Virus record (IMG/VR): IMGVR_UViG_3300044644_000053
Span: 1-37,176 of that record
DNA from: a virus
Reading direction: 5' to 3' (one strand)
DNA: 37,176 nucleotides
The notes beneath the pieces were generated by a model. It made no database searches. It worked only from the letters and a program-made list of their open reading frames with translations, and had not been told where the DNA came from. The position numbers and the translations under genes were made by a program. Below, piece by piece: positions 1 through 6,530 of this stretch. Each line of letters starts with the position of its first letter. The stretch's first letter is position 1.

Positions 1-257
1 TCAAAGGTGACGGCGTAGGCTGTGGTGGTGTTGGCCGCAGTCTGGTCTGTGGAGTCCTGAAAGCCACCATAGGGCGAGTTGATCCACTTGCCACCACGCC
101 TGCCGAACAACGCTGAGAACAACGCTGTGAGCTTGCTGAAGTAGGTATTCAAGCCGCCAAAGGATTGCGTGAAGAAACCCTGATCGTAGGCAACATCAGC
201 CGCGCCAAGGTTTGGCGGTGTTGGTGGCGTTATCTGCTGATCAAGGTTAAGCGCCAT
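1..257 (-). CDS. Jelly-roll-like virion protein, 3' end beyond left edge
   Basis: This is the first 85 codons of a virion protein. It starts at the ATG at 257 and runs off the left edge. It is the near-twin of the complete gene at 36275..36940: the DNA matches 36684..36940 with an offset of exactly 36683, no indels and six substitutions. What is visible is the proline-rich start (DQQITPPTPP) and the conserved YGGFQDSTDQTAAN stretch that opens a beta-rich domain. It lies just downstream of the endolysin gene, in the same order as at the right end. It is most likely the same locus sequenced from a second strain at a circular join, less likely a paralogue. Confidence 0.75.
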   Translation of the reverse strand, partial: MALNLDQQITPPTPPNLGAADVAYDQGFFTQSFGGLNTYFSKLTALFSALFGRRGGKWINSPYGGFQDSTDQTAANTTTAYAVTF

Positions 258-316
258 GGTTTATGCCACCAAGCCGTTCAAGTAAGTAGTCTTACCGGCA
301 ACCTTGGTGGCGGTCA
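1..316. repeat. End repeat, left copy (direct, imperfect)
   Basis: Bases 1-316 match 36684-36999 in the same orientation with about eight mismatches and no gaps (about 97.5%). Beyond this, 317-493 and 37000-37176 still align as homologous endolysin coding sequence but are clearly diverged (about 74% protein identity over 76 aligned residues). The repeat covers the start of the virion protein gene and the 3' end of the endolysin gene. Confidence 0.9.
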
Positions 317-725
317 GTGACTGAGCTTTAAGATTTGATGGGGAGTATGAGCAATGCACCCACCCAGAATTTGGCTCGCCTGGCGTGTAAAACTCCAAGA
401 TCAATTGAGTAAATTTCAGATTGGTTTCGATCCACGCTGCCAACTCAGGATTGGGTACACCATCAATCTCAAAATCGCAGGCTTGGCCACGGCAATGGTC
501 TGAGTTTGCAGAACCTCCGGCCGCCTGATTCAAAGCACTACACCTGAACCCAGATGAAATCTTCACAGGCTTGCCAAAGTGATCCCGCACTGGCTGCAAG
601 ATGTTTTCGCAAAGCAAACGCAATGACTCGATCTGCTCTTCATTTGGCGTATTGTCGATGTCTAAGCGTGCCGCTGTCTCAGACTTGGTGAGTTCTTTCA
701 AAGTGAAATTGGCTGATAGATTCAT
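261..725 (-). CDS. M15-family peptidase endolysin
   Basis: This 154-residue protein is a probable zinc-dependent peptidase of the M15 family (the small Peptidase_M15_3 type). In phages such enzymes cut peptidoglycan cross-links at lysis. The expected metal site is visible: His77 and Asp84 in the SDHCRGQACDFEIDG segment and His124 in GWVHCSY, with Glu111 a possible catalytic base. A SSGFRC segment at 57-62 is typical of the fold. There is no signal peptide, so it should depend on the holin upstream. The ATG at 725 overlaps the 3' end of the Rz-like gene by four bases, giving the order holin, Rz/Rz1, endolysin. A diverged second copy begins at 36944. Confidence 0.88.
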   Translation of the reverse strand: MNLSANFTLKELTKSETAARLDIDNTPNEEQIESLRLLCENILQPVRDHFGKPVKISSGFRCSALNQAAGGSANSDHCRGQACDFEIDGVPNPELAAWIETNLKFTQLILEFYTPGEPNSGWVHCSYSPSNLKAQSLTATKVAGKTTYLNGLVA

Positions 726-1204
726 TTTGTGTTCCTTATGGTTTCGTAGGCTTCAAGACAGGTGTTGAGTTTTCTGATGGCGGCATCTCCATCGGCGGCG
801 ATCTGGAGAAGATCGGCAGCGACATCAACCGATCCACTAGATTCGGCTCTTGCTTCTCCGCTGTCACTTCCGCTGGCAGCGGTGGCGGTTTCGGGCACTG
901 AAACGCTTGGGCAGGTGGGCGCTTTGACAGGAAGCCGCAGCTTGAGAGCACCAGAGTTGAGATCAGCACGCAACTGATTTTCTTTAGCCTTTGCAACATT
1001 GTTCGCCTTTCGTAATGTCTCGCCATATGTCTGCGCTACCTTTGCCATCGCTTGCTCAGTCTCACGCGCCTTGGCGTTGAGCGCAGCAATCTCAAGCTGT
1101 TGGCGCTGGTACTCTGAATCTTTACCCTTGTAGTATCCACCACCAAAGGCTGAAAGCACCGCCATGACGATGCCCAATAAGACCCAAGGATTTAATAGAC
1201 TCAT
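722..1204 (-). CDS. Rz-like inner-membrane spanin subunit
   Basis: This 160-residue protein has one N-terminal membrane segment (about residues 8-28, NPWVLLGIVMAVLSAFGG) followed by a long, charged, probably coiled-coil periplasmic region (about 35-85). That is the form of Rz, the inner-membrane spanin that fuses the two membranes at the last step of lysis. The motif GALKLRLPV near residue 85 resembles the conserved region of Rz/LysB proteins. The identification is strengthened by an Rz1-like lipoprotein encoded inside this gene in another frame (736..999). Start ATG 1204 overlaps the holin candidate by four bases (ATGA). Confidence 0.8.
   Translation of the reverse strand: MSLLNPWVLLGIVMAVLSAFGGGYYKGKDSEYQRQQLEIAALNAKARETEQAMAKVAQTYGETLRKANNVAKAKENQLRADLNSGALKLRLPVKAPTCPSVSVPETATAASGSDSGEARAESSGSVDVAADLLQIAADGDAAIRKLNTCLEAYETIRNTK
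736..999 (-). CDS. Rz1-like outer-membrane lipoprotein spanin, nested in Rz
   Basis: This 87-residue protein lies wholly inside the Rz-like gene in a different frame of the same strand. I place the start at ATG 999, which has an AAAGG Shine-Dalgarno about 8 bases upstream; an in-frame ATG at 1026 is less well placed. It has a basic N-terminus, a hydrophobic stretch and a lipobox ending in Cys21 (VLSSC), the mark of a lipoprotein signal peptide. The rest is proline-rich (RPPAQ, PKPPPLP), as in Rz1 of lambda. Together with Rz it should bridge the periplasm and fuse the membranes. A fully embedded Rz1 is the lambda-type arrangement. Confidence 0.82.
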   Translation of the reverse strand: MLQRLKKISCVLISTLVLSSCGFLSKRPPAQAFQCPKPPPLPAEVTAEKQEPNLVDRLMSLPIFSRSPPMEMPPSENSTPVLKPTKP

Positions 1205-1521
1205 GGTGCTGGCGGCTCGTTGTCGTTAGCCTCTGCCTTGGCAACTGCATTGGCCACGGCTTTGACACCAGATCGTCCTGCAACACCGCCAAGCACACCA
1301 GTGATGAATACCATGATGGTGGAAATTTGGCTTGTGTAGACCTTATCAATTGCCGCCATCTGACCATTCATTGGTTGCGTCACATAGGTCACAGAGTACA
1401 AGAACATGGCCATTGCACCAAGCAGAATGGTCACCAAGATAACGATCACAAAAGCCCAAACACGAATCTCGATTTCTTCGGCAGTCATACGGCTTGATTT
1501 ATTCATCACGACAGTTGGCAT
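1201..1521 (-). CDS. Putative holin, two transmembrane segments
   Basis: This 106-residue protein has two predicted membrane segments (about 22-44 and 66-85, the second Gly-rich: ITGVLGGVAG) and a charged, alanine-rich cytoplasmic-type tail. I do not recognise a specific holin family. Size, topology and position directly before the Rz/Rz1 and endolysin genes make it the best holin candidate. The ATG at 1521 overlaps the stop of the small lipoprotein gene upstream (TAATG), and its own 3' end overlaps Rz by four bases. It could instead be another lysis-related membrane protein such as an antiholin. Confidence 0.6.
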   Translation of the reverse strand: MPTVVMNKSSRMTAEEIEIRVWAFVIVILVTILLGAMAMFLYSVTYVTQPMNGQMAAIDKVYTSQISTIMVFITGVLGGVAGRSGVKAVANAVAKAEANDNEPPAP

Positions 1522-1706
1522 TACTTCTTCTCCTGTTCGGTTTTAATAAGTTGCTCTGGACAAGTCGCTGTGGCGGTGCAGATGGGCGGCTTGCACTCAT
1601 CAAGTTCCCAATTCTCAGGGTCTTGACATGGGTATCTGAATCGGTCTTCGCACCCTGTCAGAAACACCAACATGATGGAAAAAAAAGAAATGCAATAGAT
1701 GTTCAT
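1521..1706 (-). CDS. Small lipoprotein, lysis region
   Basis: A 61-residue protein with a hydrophobic N-terminus and a lipobox (LVFLTGC, Cys19), followed by a Cys/Pro-rich mature part (DPENWELDECKPPIC). Similar short lipoproteins with a 'CQDPENW...CKPPxC' pattern sit beside lysis genes in other aquatic phages, from memory. The function is unknown. Its ATG overlaps the preceding gene by four bases, so it is part of the lysis transcript. It could be a second outer-membrane factor or a superinfection-exclusion lipoprotein. Confidence 0.7.
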   Translation of the reverse strand: MNIYCISFFSIMLVFLTGCEDRFRYPCQDPENWELDECKPPICTATATCPEQLIKTEQEKK

Positions 1707-1867
1707 TTTTTCTCTCGTTCCTTTTGCTCAAGCTCTCTACGCAATTTTTCCACCTTTTCGATCTGCTGCTTGGACTCGTTCTTCACTTCCAGCACATCTA
1801 GATACAGTATGGCCATCAAAGGCAATAGCAAGGCAATCAGTACGCAAGCCGCAATCCATCCGATCAT
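1703..1867 (-). CDS. Small membrane protein with coiled-coil tail
   Basis: I chose the ATG at 1867, giving 54 residues, because it forms the ATGA overlap with the upstream stop seen throughout this genome and has a GGGGGA purine run upstream. A longer in-frame version from 1987 would overlap the upstream gene by 124 bases. The protein has one strong membrane segment (residues 2-25) followed by a highly charged heptad-like helix (LEVKNESKQQIEKVEKL). The function is unknown; its neighbours suggest a lysis or membrane role. Confidence 0.65.
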   Translation of the reverse strand: MIGWIAACVLIALLLPLMAILYLDVLEVKNESKQQIEKVEKLRRELEQKEREKK

Positions 1868-2562
1868 CTCTTCCCCCAGTGACTTACGAACCACAGCCAC
1901 AGCCACAGGTAGAGGAGGAATATAGAAGTCGCCACCACTGCCGCCAGCTTGGCTTGCAGGTTTCTTTCCTCTTGACGGTGTAGCCATCTGTCTTGCCTCT
2001 TCTTCGCCTCCTCCTTGAGTCTAGCTTTTTCCTGTTCCTCTGAGATGACTTCGCGCATCTTGAAGACTTCGGAGTACAGTGCGCCCATCTCTGGCGGTGA
2101 CTGATACACCATAGTCTCTCGGATTTGAATCACCAGCCTGTCCATCTCTTGCTGCGCCATCACACGCTTTAAGGCGGCTTCCATGAGGTTTTGATCAGGG
2201 TCATAGACAGTTTGGCTTTTCTCTTCTTCCTCCCTGATGTGCGCGGCCAGTTGTTCTTGTAGCTTGAAAAACTCGGTCAGGTTTCTGACAATGTCAATCT
2301 TGACTTGTGTCTCGTCAACTGCGACATAGGCTTGCTTCTTTTTCGCCAAAGGCTTTGCACTGGCGGCTGGCTTTGGTTTGCCGCCAAAGAATGCAAGCAG
2401 TTGATTCCAGAAGCCATATGCCTCTTTTCCAATTTCAATGACTTGGTCAGCCGTTGCCTTAATCTCAACAAAGGATTCCTTGGCTTGCTTGTACAGCTCG
2501 CATCCGGCTTGGATGTTCTTAACCAGCCCAGCGGCAAGCAGACAGATGCTGATCGGATCAAT
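1864..2562 (-). CDS. Membrane-anchored coiled-coil protein with apparent AUU start
   Basis: The reading frame is open from a TAA at 2565-2563 down to 1864 and reads as plausible protein throughout, but the first 71 codons contain no ATG, GTG or TTG until a TTG at 2349. The codon right after the TAA is ATT (2562), preceded 7 bases upstream by a perfect AGGAG (2574-2570). I therefore take AUU as the start, giving 232 residues that begin (M)DPISICLLAAGLVKN. The N-terminus is hydrophobic, the middle is a long charged helix, and the C-terminus has a Trp/Leu-rich membrane segment (about 206-226). The function is unknown; it may act in lysis or membrane remodelling. An alternative is a shorter protein from TTG 2349 (161 residues). 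Confidence 0.65.
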   Translation of the reverse strand: MDPISICLLAAGLVKNIQAGCELYKQAKESFVEIKATADQVIEIGKEAYGFWNQLLAFFGGKPKPAASAKPLAKKKQAYVAVDETQVKIDIVRNLTEFFKLQEQLAAHIREEEEKSQTVYDPDQNLMEAALKRVMAQQEMDRLVIQIRETMVYQSPPEMGALYSEVFKMREVISEEQEKARLKEEAKKRQDRWLHRQEERNLQAKLAAVVATSIFLLYLWLWLWFVSHWGKR

Positions 2563-2571
2563 TTACAGCTC

Positions 2572-2727
2572 CTAGAGCTTTAAAACAAGCGTCATCAGCA
2601 TACCAATGATGGCGGCACATGACCCTATCAATATCTGCTCAATGCGCTTGAGTCGAGCGTTGATGCTCTCGTATCGAAACTCGCACACCTGTTCGTGCGT
2701 GTCTAAGCGTGCTTCAACTGGTGTCAT
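2572..2727 (-). CDS. Small helical membrane protein, 51 residues
   Basis: The ATG at 2727 forms an ATGA overlap with the upstream gene. The product starts MTPVEARLDTHEQ, has a charged amphipathic helix up to about residue 31 (RLKRIEQ), and ends in a hydrophobic membrane segment (ILIGSCAAIIGMLMTLVL). This layout resembles XhlA-type lysis-associated proteins and many unnamed small phage proteins, but I cannot assign a family. Its end carries the AGGAG that serves the AUU-start gene downstream, so the two may be translationally coupled. Confidence 0.7.
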   Translation of the reverse strand: MTPVEARLDTHEQVCEFRYESINARLKRIEQILIGSCAAIIGMLMTLVLKL

Positions 2728-2894
2728 GCTGCTGGCTCAGTTGGCGCTGGCGTTGCTGCTTCAGCGTCTGCAAGTGCTTGTGCTTCAGCGGCCTGTGCCG
2801 CTACTGCCGCATCATGGATGGCTTGTTCTTCAGGTGTGTACTCAACGATTGCGGTTACGCCTGTCTCTACGTTAACTACGATTCTATGTGTCAT
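2724..2894 (-). CDS. Small acidic Ala-rich protein downstream of fibre genes
   Basis: A 56-residue protein starting MTHRIVVNVETG. A short beta-like N-terminus is followed by an Ala/Glu-rich tail (AAQAAEAQALADAEAA) ending TPAPTEPAA. Short proteins of this kind often sit behind tail-fibre genes in aquatic phages, and their function is unknown. It lies 3 bases after the last fibre paralogue and overlaps the next gene by four bases. Confidence 0.7.
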   Translation of the reverse strand: MTHRIVVNVETGVTAIVEYTPEEQAIHDAAVAAQAAEAQALADAEAATPAPTEPAA

Positions 2895-2897
2895 TTT

Positions 2898-3434
2898 TTA
2901 TCCTTCATACATGATGTTGATTGTTCCGGCATCGAAAGTGTCCGTGCCGTTGACGGTGGTGATGCGTACTCGGTCGAGTGTGCCTGATAAAGAAAGGCTT
3001 CCTGTTGCAGTTCCAGCGGTTGTTGCGCTATCAGTTCTGCAAACAGTGCCAGAGCATAACCAAGTGTTACCAGAAATAAGAGTAAGAACAATAACCCCAG
3101 TTAAAGGCGTTGCTGCTGAATAGTTTGCTGCAATAAACAACCCAAAACCAGTAGTTGGAAATGCGCTATATGCAGAAGTATTTTGAATATTTGTTACAGC
3201 AGAAAGATAACCGCTTGTTACAAATGAGCCTGACCCAATTTGAATTTGTGGCAAAGATGTGCCGTTTGTGCTTATACCACTAAACATGACCGTCACCCGC
3301 TTCACCCAACTTGGCAACGCAGTAAAGTCAATGCTTGTACCTGATGTGCTGGCAACAGCAGTGCCTCTGGTAATCCCTAGTACTGCACCATTGTTGATCG
3401 TGACGCTTGCTGAACCATCGATGACTGTTGCCAT
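2898..3434 (-). CDS. Tail-fibre-like paralogue 3 of 3
   Basis: A 178-residue, Ser/Thr/Gly-rich, probably all-beta protein. It shares two blocks with the next two genes upstream: a central GTAVASTSGTSIDFT...PSWVKRVTVMFSG block and a C-terminal block DRVRITTVNGTDTFDAG that ends in YEG. The middle is variable. Such a fixed frame around a variable core is typical of receptor-binding or virion surface proteins, so a host-recognition role is inferred. The N-terminus (MATVIDGSASVTINNG) differs from the other two copies. No enzymatic motif is visible. Confidence 0.7.
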   Translation of the reverse strand: MATVIDGSASVTINNGAVLGITRGTAVASTSGTSIDFTALPSWVKRVTVMFSGISTNGTSLPQIQIGSGSFVTSGYLSAVTNIQNTSAYSAFPTTGFGLFIAANYSAATPLTGVIVLTLISGNTWLCSGTVCRTDSATTAGTATGSLSLSGTLDRVRITTVNGTDTFDAGTINIMYEG

Positions 3435-3436
3435 GA

Positions 3437-4027
3437 TTAACCCTCGTACAAAATGTTGATTGAACCAGCATCGAATGTGTCAGTGCCGTTGACAGTCGTG
3501 ATGCGGACTTGGGTTAGCGTGTCTGAGAGGGTTTTGCCGCCAGACCCTAAAAAAGTTCTCGCAGAAATAAAATCATTTAGGTTTGTAGCGGAAACCCATA
3601 CATTACTTCCAAGCGTACAAATTGTAGTAATGCCATAGTAAGCAGCACCAGCATTGCCAAAAGTTCCAACTAATAAACCAGTGCTAACATTAGTTGTTGC
3701 TGCGGTAGCATTGACGATATATGTCATGCTTGATCCATATCCAGTAGTTTCAACCCCCCCAGAATCACCTAGTTGAATCTGTAAGTTACTTGTACCACTT
3801 GTACTAACCCCACTAAACATCACTGTGATTTTCTTACACCACGCAGGTATACCAGTGAAATCAATGCTTGCACCTGATGTGCTGGCAACAGCAGTGCCAG
3901 CAGATATTCTCTGCATCTGCGCCCGTGACGCATTGCTGTCAGTCCCAAAGAATTGACCGTTGTATTCAATGTTGCCTGTGGCTGGTGTACCAATCAGCGT
4001 GTCAGAAGTTAAAGCAAGTATTGACAT
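3437..4027 (-). CDS. Tail-fibre-like paralogue 2 of 3
   Basis: A 196-residue paralogue of the flanking genes. I start at ATG 4027; an in-frame TTG at 4033 would add only two residues and overlap the upstream stop. The N-terminus contains GNIEYNGQFFGTDSNASRAQ, a form common in phage structural proteins that precede a fibre tip. The GTAVASTSGASIDFTGIPAW block and the C-terminal VRITTVNGTDTFDAG block match its neighbours, and the intervening 90 or so residues vary. It is probably part of a set of alternative or co-assembled surface proteins. Confidence 0.7.
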   Translation of the reverse strand: MSILALTSDTLIGTPATGNIEYNGQFFGTDSNASRAQMQRISAGTAVASTSGASIDFTGIPAWCKKITVMFSGVSTSGTSNLQIQLGDSGGVETTGYGSSMTYIVNATAATTNVSTGLLVGTFGNAGAAYYGITTICTLGSNVWVSATNLNDFISARTFLGSGGKTLSDTLTQVRITTVNGTDTFDAGSINILYEG

Positions 4028-4029
4028 GA

Positions 4030-4602
4030 TCAACCCTCTAGTAAAAGATTTACGGTTCCGGCATCGAATGTGTCAGTGCCGTTGACGGTGGTGATGCGTA
4101 CTCGGTCTAGAGTTCCACTCAATGTGACATCACCGCCGCCTACACAAGTTGTTGTTGTTAAATTCTTTAAAGTATGGCTAGAAATCCAAATATTACTGCC
4201 AAGCAGCGTAATTGTCATATGACCACTATTTATGTTTGCCGCAGCAACTGCGTACATAAAAAAACCAGTTGTACCATTTGATGTTCCAACACCAGCGCCT
4301 AAAGATGAAGATGTAGAAATATAGCCGCTAGTTGTTACAGAACCTGAGCCAATTTGCACAAGTATTGCGCTAGTTCCGCTTGTACTCACGCCTTGAAACA
4401 TCACAGTAATCCGCTTAATCCAACTCGGCAAACTTGTGAAGTCAATCGCTGTACCTGATGTAGACGCAACCGCTGTACCCAATTTATTGACAGCATTTGT
4501 CGCAGTGGCGGCTTGAAGTGTCAGCGTATTTGTACCAGCAACAGCAGGCGCTGATACTGTGATAGCCCCGCTGGTGTCTCCTGAAATAATTACTGAGGAC
4601 AT
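4030..4602 (-). CDS. Tail-fibre-like paralogue 1 of 3
   Basis: A 190-residue paralogue, first of the tandem three in transcription order. It has an N-terminal beta-like stretch (SSVIISGDTSGAITVSAPAV) that is seen widely in short fibre proteins of aquatic phages. The shared GTAVASTSGTAIDFT...LPSWIKRITVMFQG block and the C-terminal VRITTVNGTDTFDAG block follow. It overlaps paralogue 2's upstream region by a few bases. The role in receptor binding is inferred from composition, duplication and position after the tail genes. Confidence 0.7.
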   Translation of the reverse strand: MSSVIISGDTSGAITVSAPAVAGTNTLTLQAATATNAVNKLGTAVASTSGTAIDFTSLPSWIKRITVMFQGVSTSGTSAILVQIGSGSVTTSGYISTSSSLGAGVGTSNGTTGFFMYAVAAANINSGHMTITLLGSNIWISSHTLKNLTTTTCVGGGDVTLSGTLDRVRITTVNGTDTFDAGTVNLLLEG

Positions 4603-4621
4603 TATTGAATCTCCTTATCAA

Positions 4622-5143
4622 TCATAAAACCACCCACCTTGCACCACTTGGAATGGTGACGGTGATGCCGCTGTTAATAGTTATCGGGCCAACACTGTGT
4701 GCATTGTTGGAAGAGCTGAGTGTGTAGTTTGTGGTCACAGTGAGCGTGTTCTCGTAGAACACCGTATCAGCACCGCCACCAGTTGCACCACCACCCACTG
4801 AAGACCAAACACTGCCGTTGTAGCCTTCAAACTTGCCGAGTGTGGTGTTGTATCGGAGTTGACCGGCTGCTGGTGATCCTGGCCGCTGTGCCGTAGTGCC
4901 TGACGCAATCTTGATGGCATCGGTTGCCGAGACAGTGAATGTGCCAGAGACAGACGCTGTGCCTGCCACCGCCAATGTCTTGCCTGCGCCAATGTTCAAG
5001 CCAACTGATGTGCCAGTGCCTGCGGCAGCGAAAACGGCATCAACAGCATCCAAATCGGTGTTGATCTTTGTGCCCCAAGTGTCTGTTGACGCGCCAACTT
5101 CTGGCTTTGTCAGCAATAGATTTGTGGTGGTTGTATCTGCCAT
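4622..5143 (-). CDS. Tail fibre protein, [12 protein letters not shown] type
   Basis: A 173-residue protein starting [17 protein letters not shown], a phage structural N-terminus recurrent in freshwater and marine phages, probably the part that docks a fibre to the tail. It continues with a [15 protein letters not shown] repeat-like section and a [23 protein letters not shown] segment, the collagen-like or 'tail fibre knob' module often found in phage fibres. It is short for this family, which usually carries a long C-terminal tip. Here the tip function may be supplied by the three downstream paralogues. Confidence 0.75.
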   Translation of the reverse strand: MADTTTTNLLLTKPEVGASTDTWGTKINTDLDAVDAVFAAAGTGTSVGLNIGAGKTLAVAGTASVSGTFTVSATDAIKIASGTTAQRPGSPAAGQLRYNTTLGKFEGYNGSVWSSVGGGATGGGADTVFYENTLTVTTNYTLSSSNNAHSVGPITINSGITVTIPSGARWVVL

Positions 5144-5152
5144 CTGTACCCC

Positions 5153-5857
5153 TTACGCGGCTTCTTGCCAAGTGATTGAATTGTCTGCTAAATCAGACCA
5201 GTTTTCTGAGGTGTCTGAAACTGGTGTCCAGCTTTCCGAGGAATCGGACACTGGTGTCCAAGATTCCTGATTGTCAGACTGTGCGGTCCAAGACTCAACA
5301 CTGTCTGGCACAGCGCCCCAACCAAAGCCGATCAGCGTCCCCACAGAGCCTGATAGCTCAACACCGATTATCGCAACCTCAATGACTGCTGTCGCAGTGC
5401 CAAGTGCCTCAGTGCCTTCAACGCCAGTGATATCTTGGAATGAAATAACTTCTGGAGAAACCGTGTTAACTTCACCAGTGGCGGCATTGCCTGTTAACTC
5501 TGGCGCAACGACAGCGCCAACACTGTCAATGGCGGTGGTGAGGAAATTACCACTGATGGCAAATGACACGCTTGGCGTGACACTGCCCACCGCCATGCTT
5601 GCCGAATTGCCTGTAATCGCAAAGGAGAGTTGTGGCGCAACCGTACCAATATTGCCTGTGGCAATCGTCCCATCTTCTTGGATCGAGATATCGGTCAGCA
5701 GGTTGCCGACTGCGCCTGTGGCGGCATTGCCTGAGATGGCAATCGTTTTGGTAAAGACAACCGTACCAACAGCACCAGTTGCCTGATTGCCGCTGATGAC
5801 GACATTGCCTATGCCATAGACACCTCTGCCGTAATAGCCTGTTCCATAAGCAGCCAT
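5153..5857 (-). CDS. Repeat-rich structural protein
   Basis: A 234-residue protein starting MAAYGTGYYGRGVYG. It is built of about eight degenerate units of roughly 20-23 residues with the core 'xIxGNxATGxVGTV' (about residues 18-190). A second run of 10-residue units with the core ESWTPVSDSS follows (about 188-232). The first repeat type suggests a beta-solenoid or stacked beta structure, and the second looks like a Trp-spaced flexible tail. There is no enzymatic motif. It lies between the head-completion genes and the fibre genes, so it is most likely a tail or decoration protein. The same 'YGTGYYG' start occurs, from memory, in many uncultured aquatic phages. Confidence 0.7.
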   Translation of the reverse strand: MAAYGTGYYGRGVYGIGNVVISGNQATGAVGTVVFTKTIAISGNAATGAVGNLLTDISIQEDGTIATGNIGTVAPQLSFAITGNSASMAVGSVTPSVSFAISGNFLTTAIDSVGAVVAPELTGNAATGEVNTVSPEVISFQDITGVEGTEALGTATAVIEVAIIGVELSGSVGTLIGFGWGAVPDSVESWTAQSDNQESWTPVSDSSESWTPVSDTSENWSDLADNSITWQEAA

Positions 5858-5872
5858 GCCGCTGCTCCTCGG

Positions 5873-6328
5873 TTAAGCCAACCGGATCAGGCCGGTGCTT
5901 GCGTCATTGACAGGCATGGTCAGCGTGAATGTGCCAGCAGTCACGGTCTGACTGCCAAATGTATGAACGCTAACCGCCTTGTCGGACTGACTTGAGTTAT
6001 AGATCAACACGCAATCAAAGGCTGTGGATAAGGTCACCGCTGAATAGGTGATGCTGGCGCTTGGCGTGACAAAGGCAGTCGTGCCACTGGTGCTCGGTGG
6101 AGTGCCAAATGTGACGGTGACACCACCTGCGGTATAGCCTGAACCCGAAACCTCTCCAGTGGTCGTATATGCGGTTGTAGAGGCATTGATGGTGGCACTG
6201 TCCAAGTACAAAGCCGCCTTGAAAGTGTCAGCGGCAGTTGATGCACGCACAACGCCTGTGCCGAAATTGTGAATGCCGGTCAGCAAATCACCTTTAAAGC
6301 TGGTACACATGGCCTGAGTGTTACTCAT
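5873..6328 (-). CDS. Conserved virion structural protein
   Basis: A 151-residue protein, beta-rich and Thr/Ser-rich (FKGDLLTGIHNFG at 12-24, GYTAGGVTVTFGTP at about 64-77). The pattern 'FK.DLL.G.H.F....DTFK.ALY' is a recurrent phage structural family, from memory. I cannot give it a proven function; a tail or decoration role is inferred from its position between the adaptor and the repeat-rich protein. It is normal length with a clear ATG start and no sign of truncation. Confidence 0.7.
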   Translation of the reverse strand: MSNTQAMCTSFKGDLLTGIHNFGTGVVRASTAADTFKAALYLDSATINASTTAYTTTGEVSGSGYTAGGVTVTFGTPPSTSGTTAFVTPSASITYSAVTLSTAFDCVLIYNSSQSDKAVSVHTFGSQTVTAGTFTLTMPVNDASTGLIRLA

Positions 6329-6338
6329 GGTCTATTCC

Positions 6339-6530
6339 TTATCCAATTGCTGCCGCAACGCCATCGGCTGCGACACTTTGTTTCAACACAACATGGACTG
6401 ATCTGTGTACCAGTTCGTCATCCAAACGATATTCAACCCAACTGATGATCTCTTTGTCGTTCTCAATCGAACCCTCAGACTTGTGCAACAAGGACTCATC
6501 CATGTCGCCTTTGGTGGTGGTAATCATCAT
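6339..6530 (-). CDS. Small conserved phage protein
   Basis: A 63-residue protein containing TKGDMDESLLHKSEG near the start and WVEYRLDDELVHRSVHVVLK in the middle. Short proteins with 'DMDES.L.K..G..DN..E...WVEY....ELVHRSVHV' occur beside the adaptor gene in related phages, from memory. It overlaps the adaptor gene by four bases (ATGA), so the two are translationally coupled. The function is unknown; there is no membrane segment or signal peptide. Confidence 0.75.
   Translation of the reverse strand: MMITTTKGDMDESLLHKSEGSIENDKEIISWVEYRLDDELVHRSVHVVLKQSVAADGVAAAIG

Noticed and set aside
1868-1987. N-terminal extension of the small membrane protein at 1703
   Set aside because: It would overlap the upstream gene by 124 bases. 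The ATG at 1867 forms the usual ATGA junction.
2277-2561. A 94-codon minus-strand frame upstream of the membrane-anchored coiled-coil gene
   Set aside because: It is the wrong frame; the neighbouring frame is continuous with the downstream protein and starts at ATT with a perfect ribosome site.
6023-6031. A lone perfect DnaA box
   Set aside because: Single site in coding sequence, expected by chance at about this frequency.
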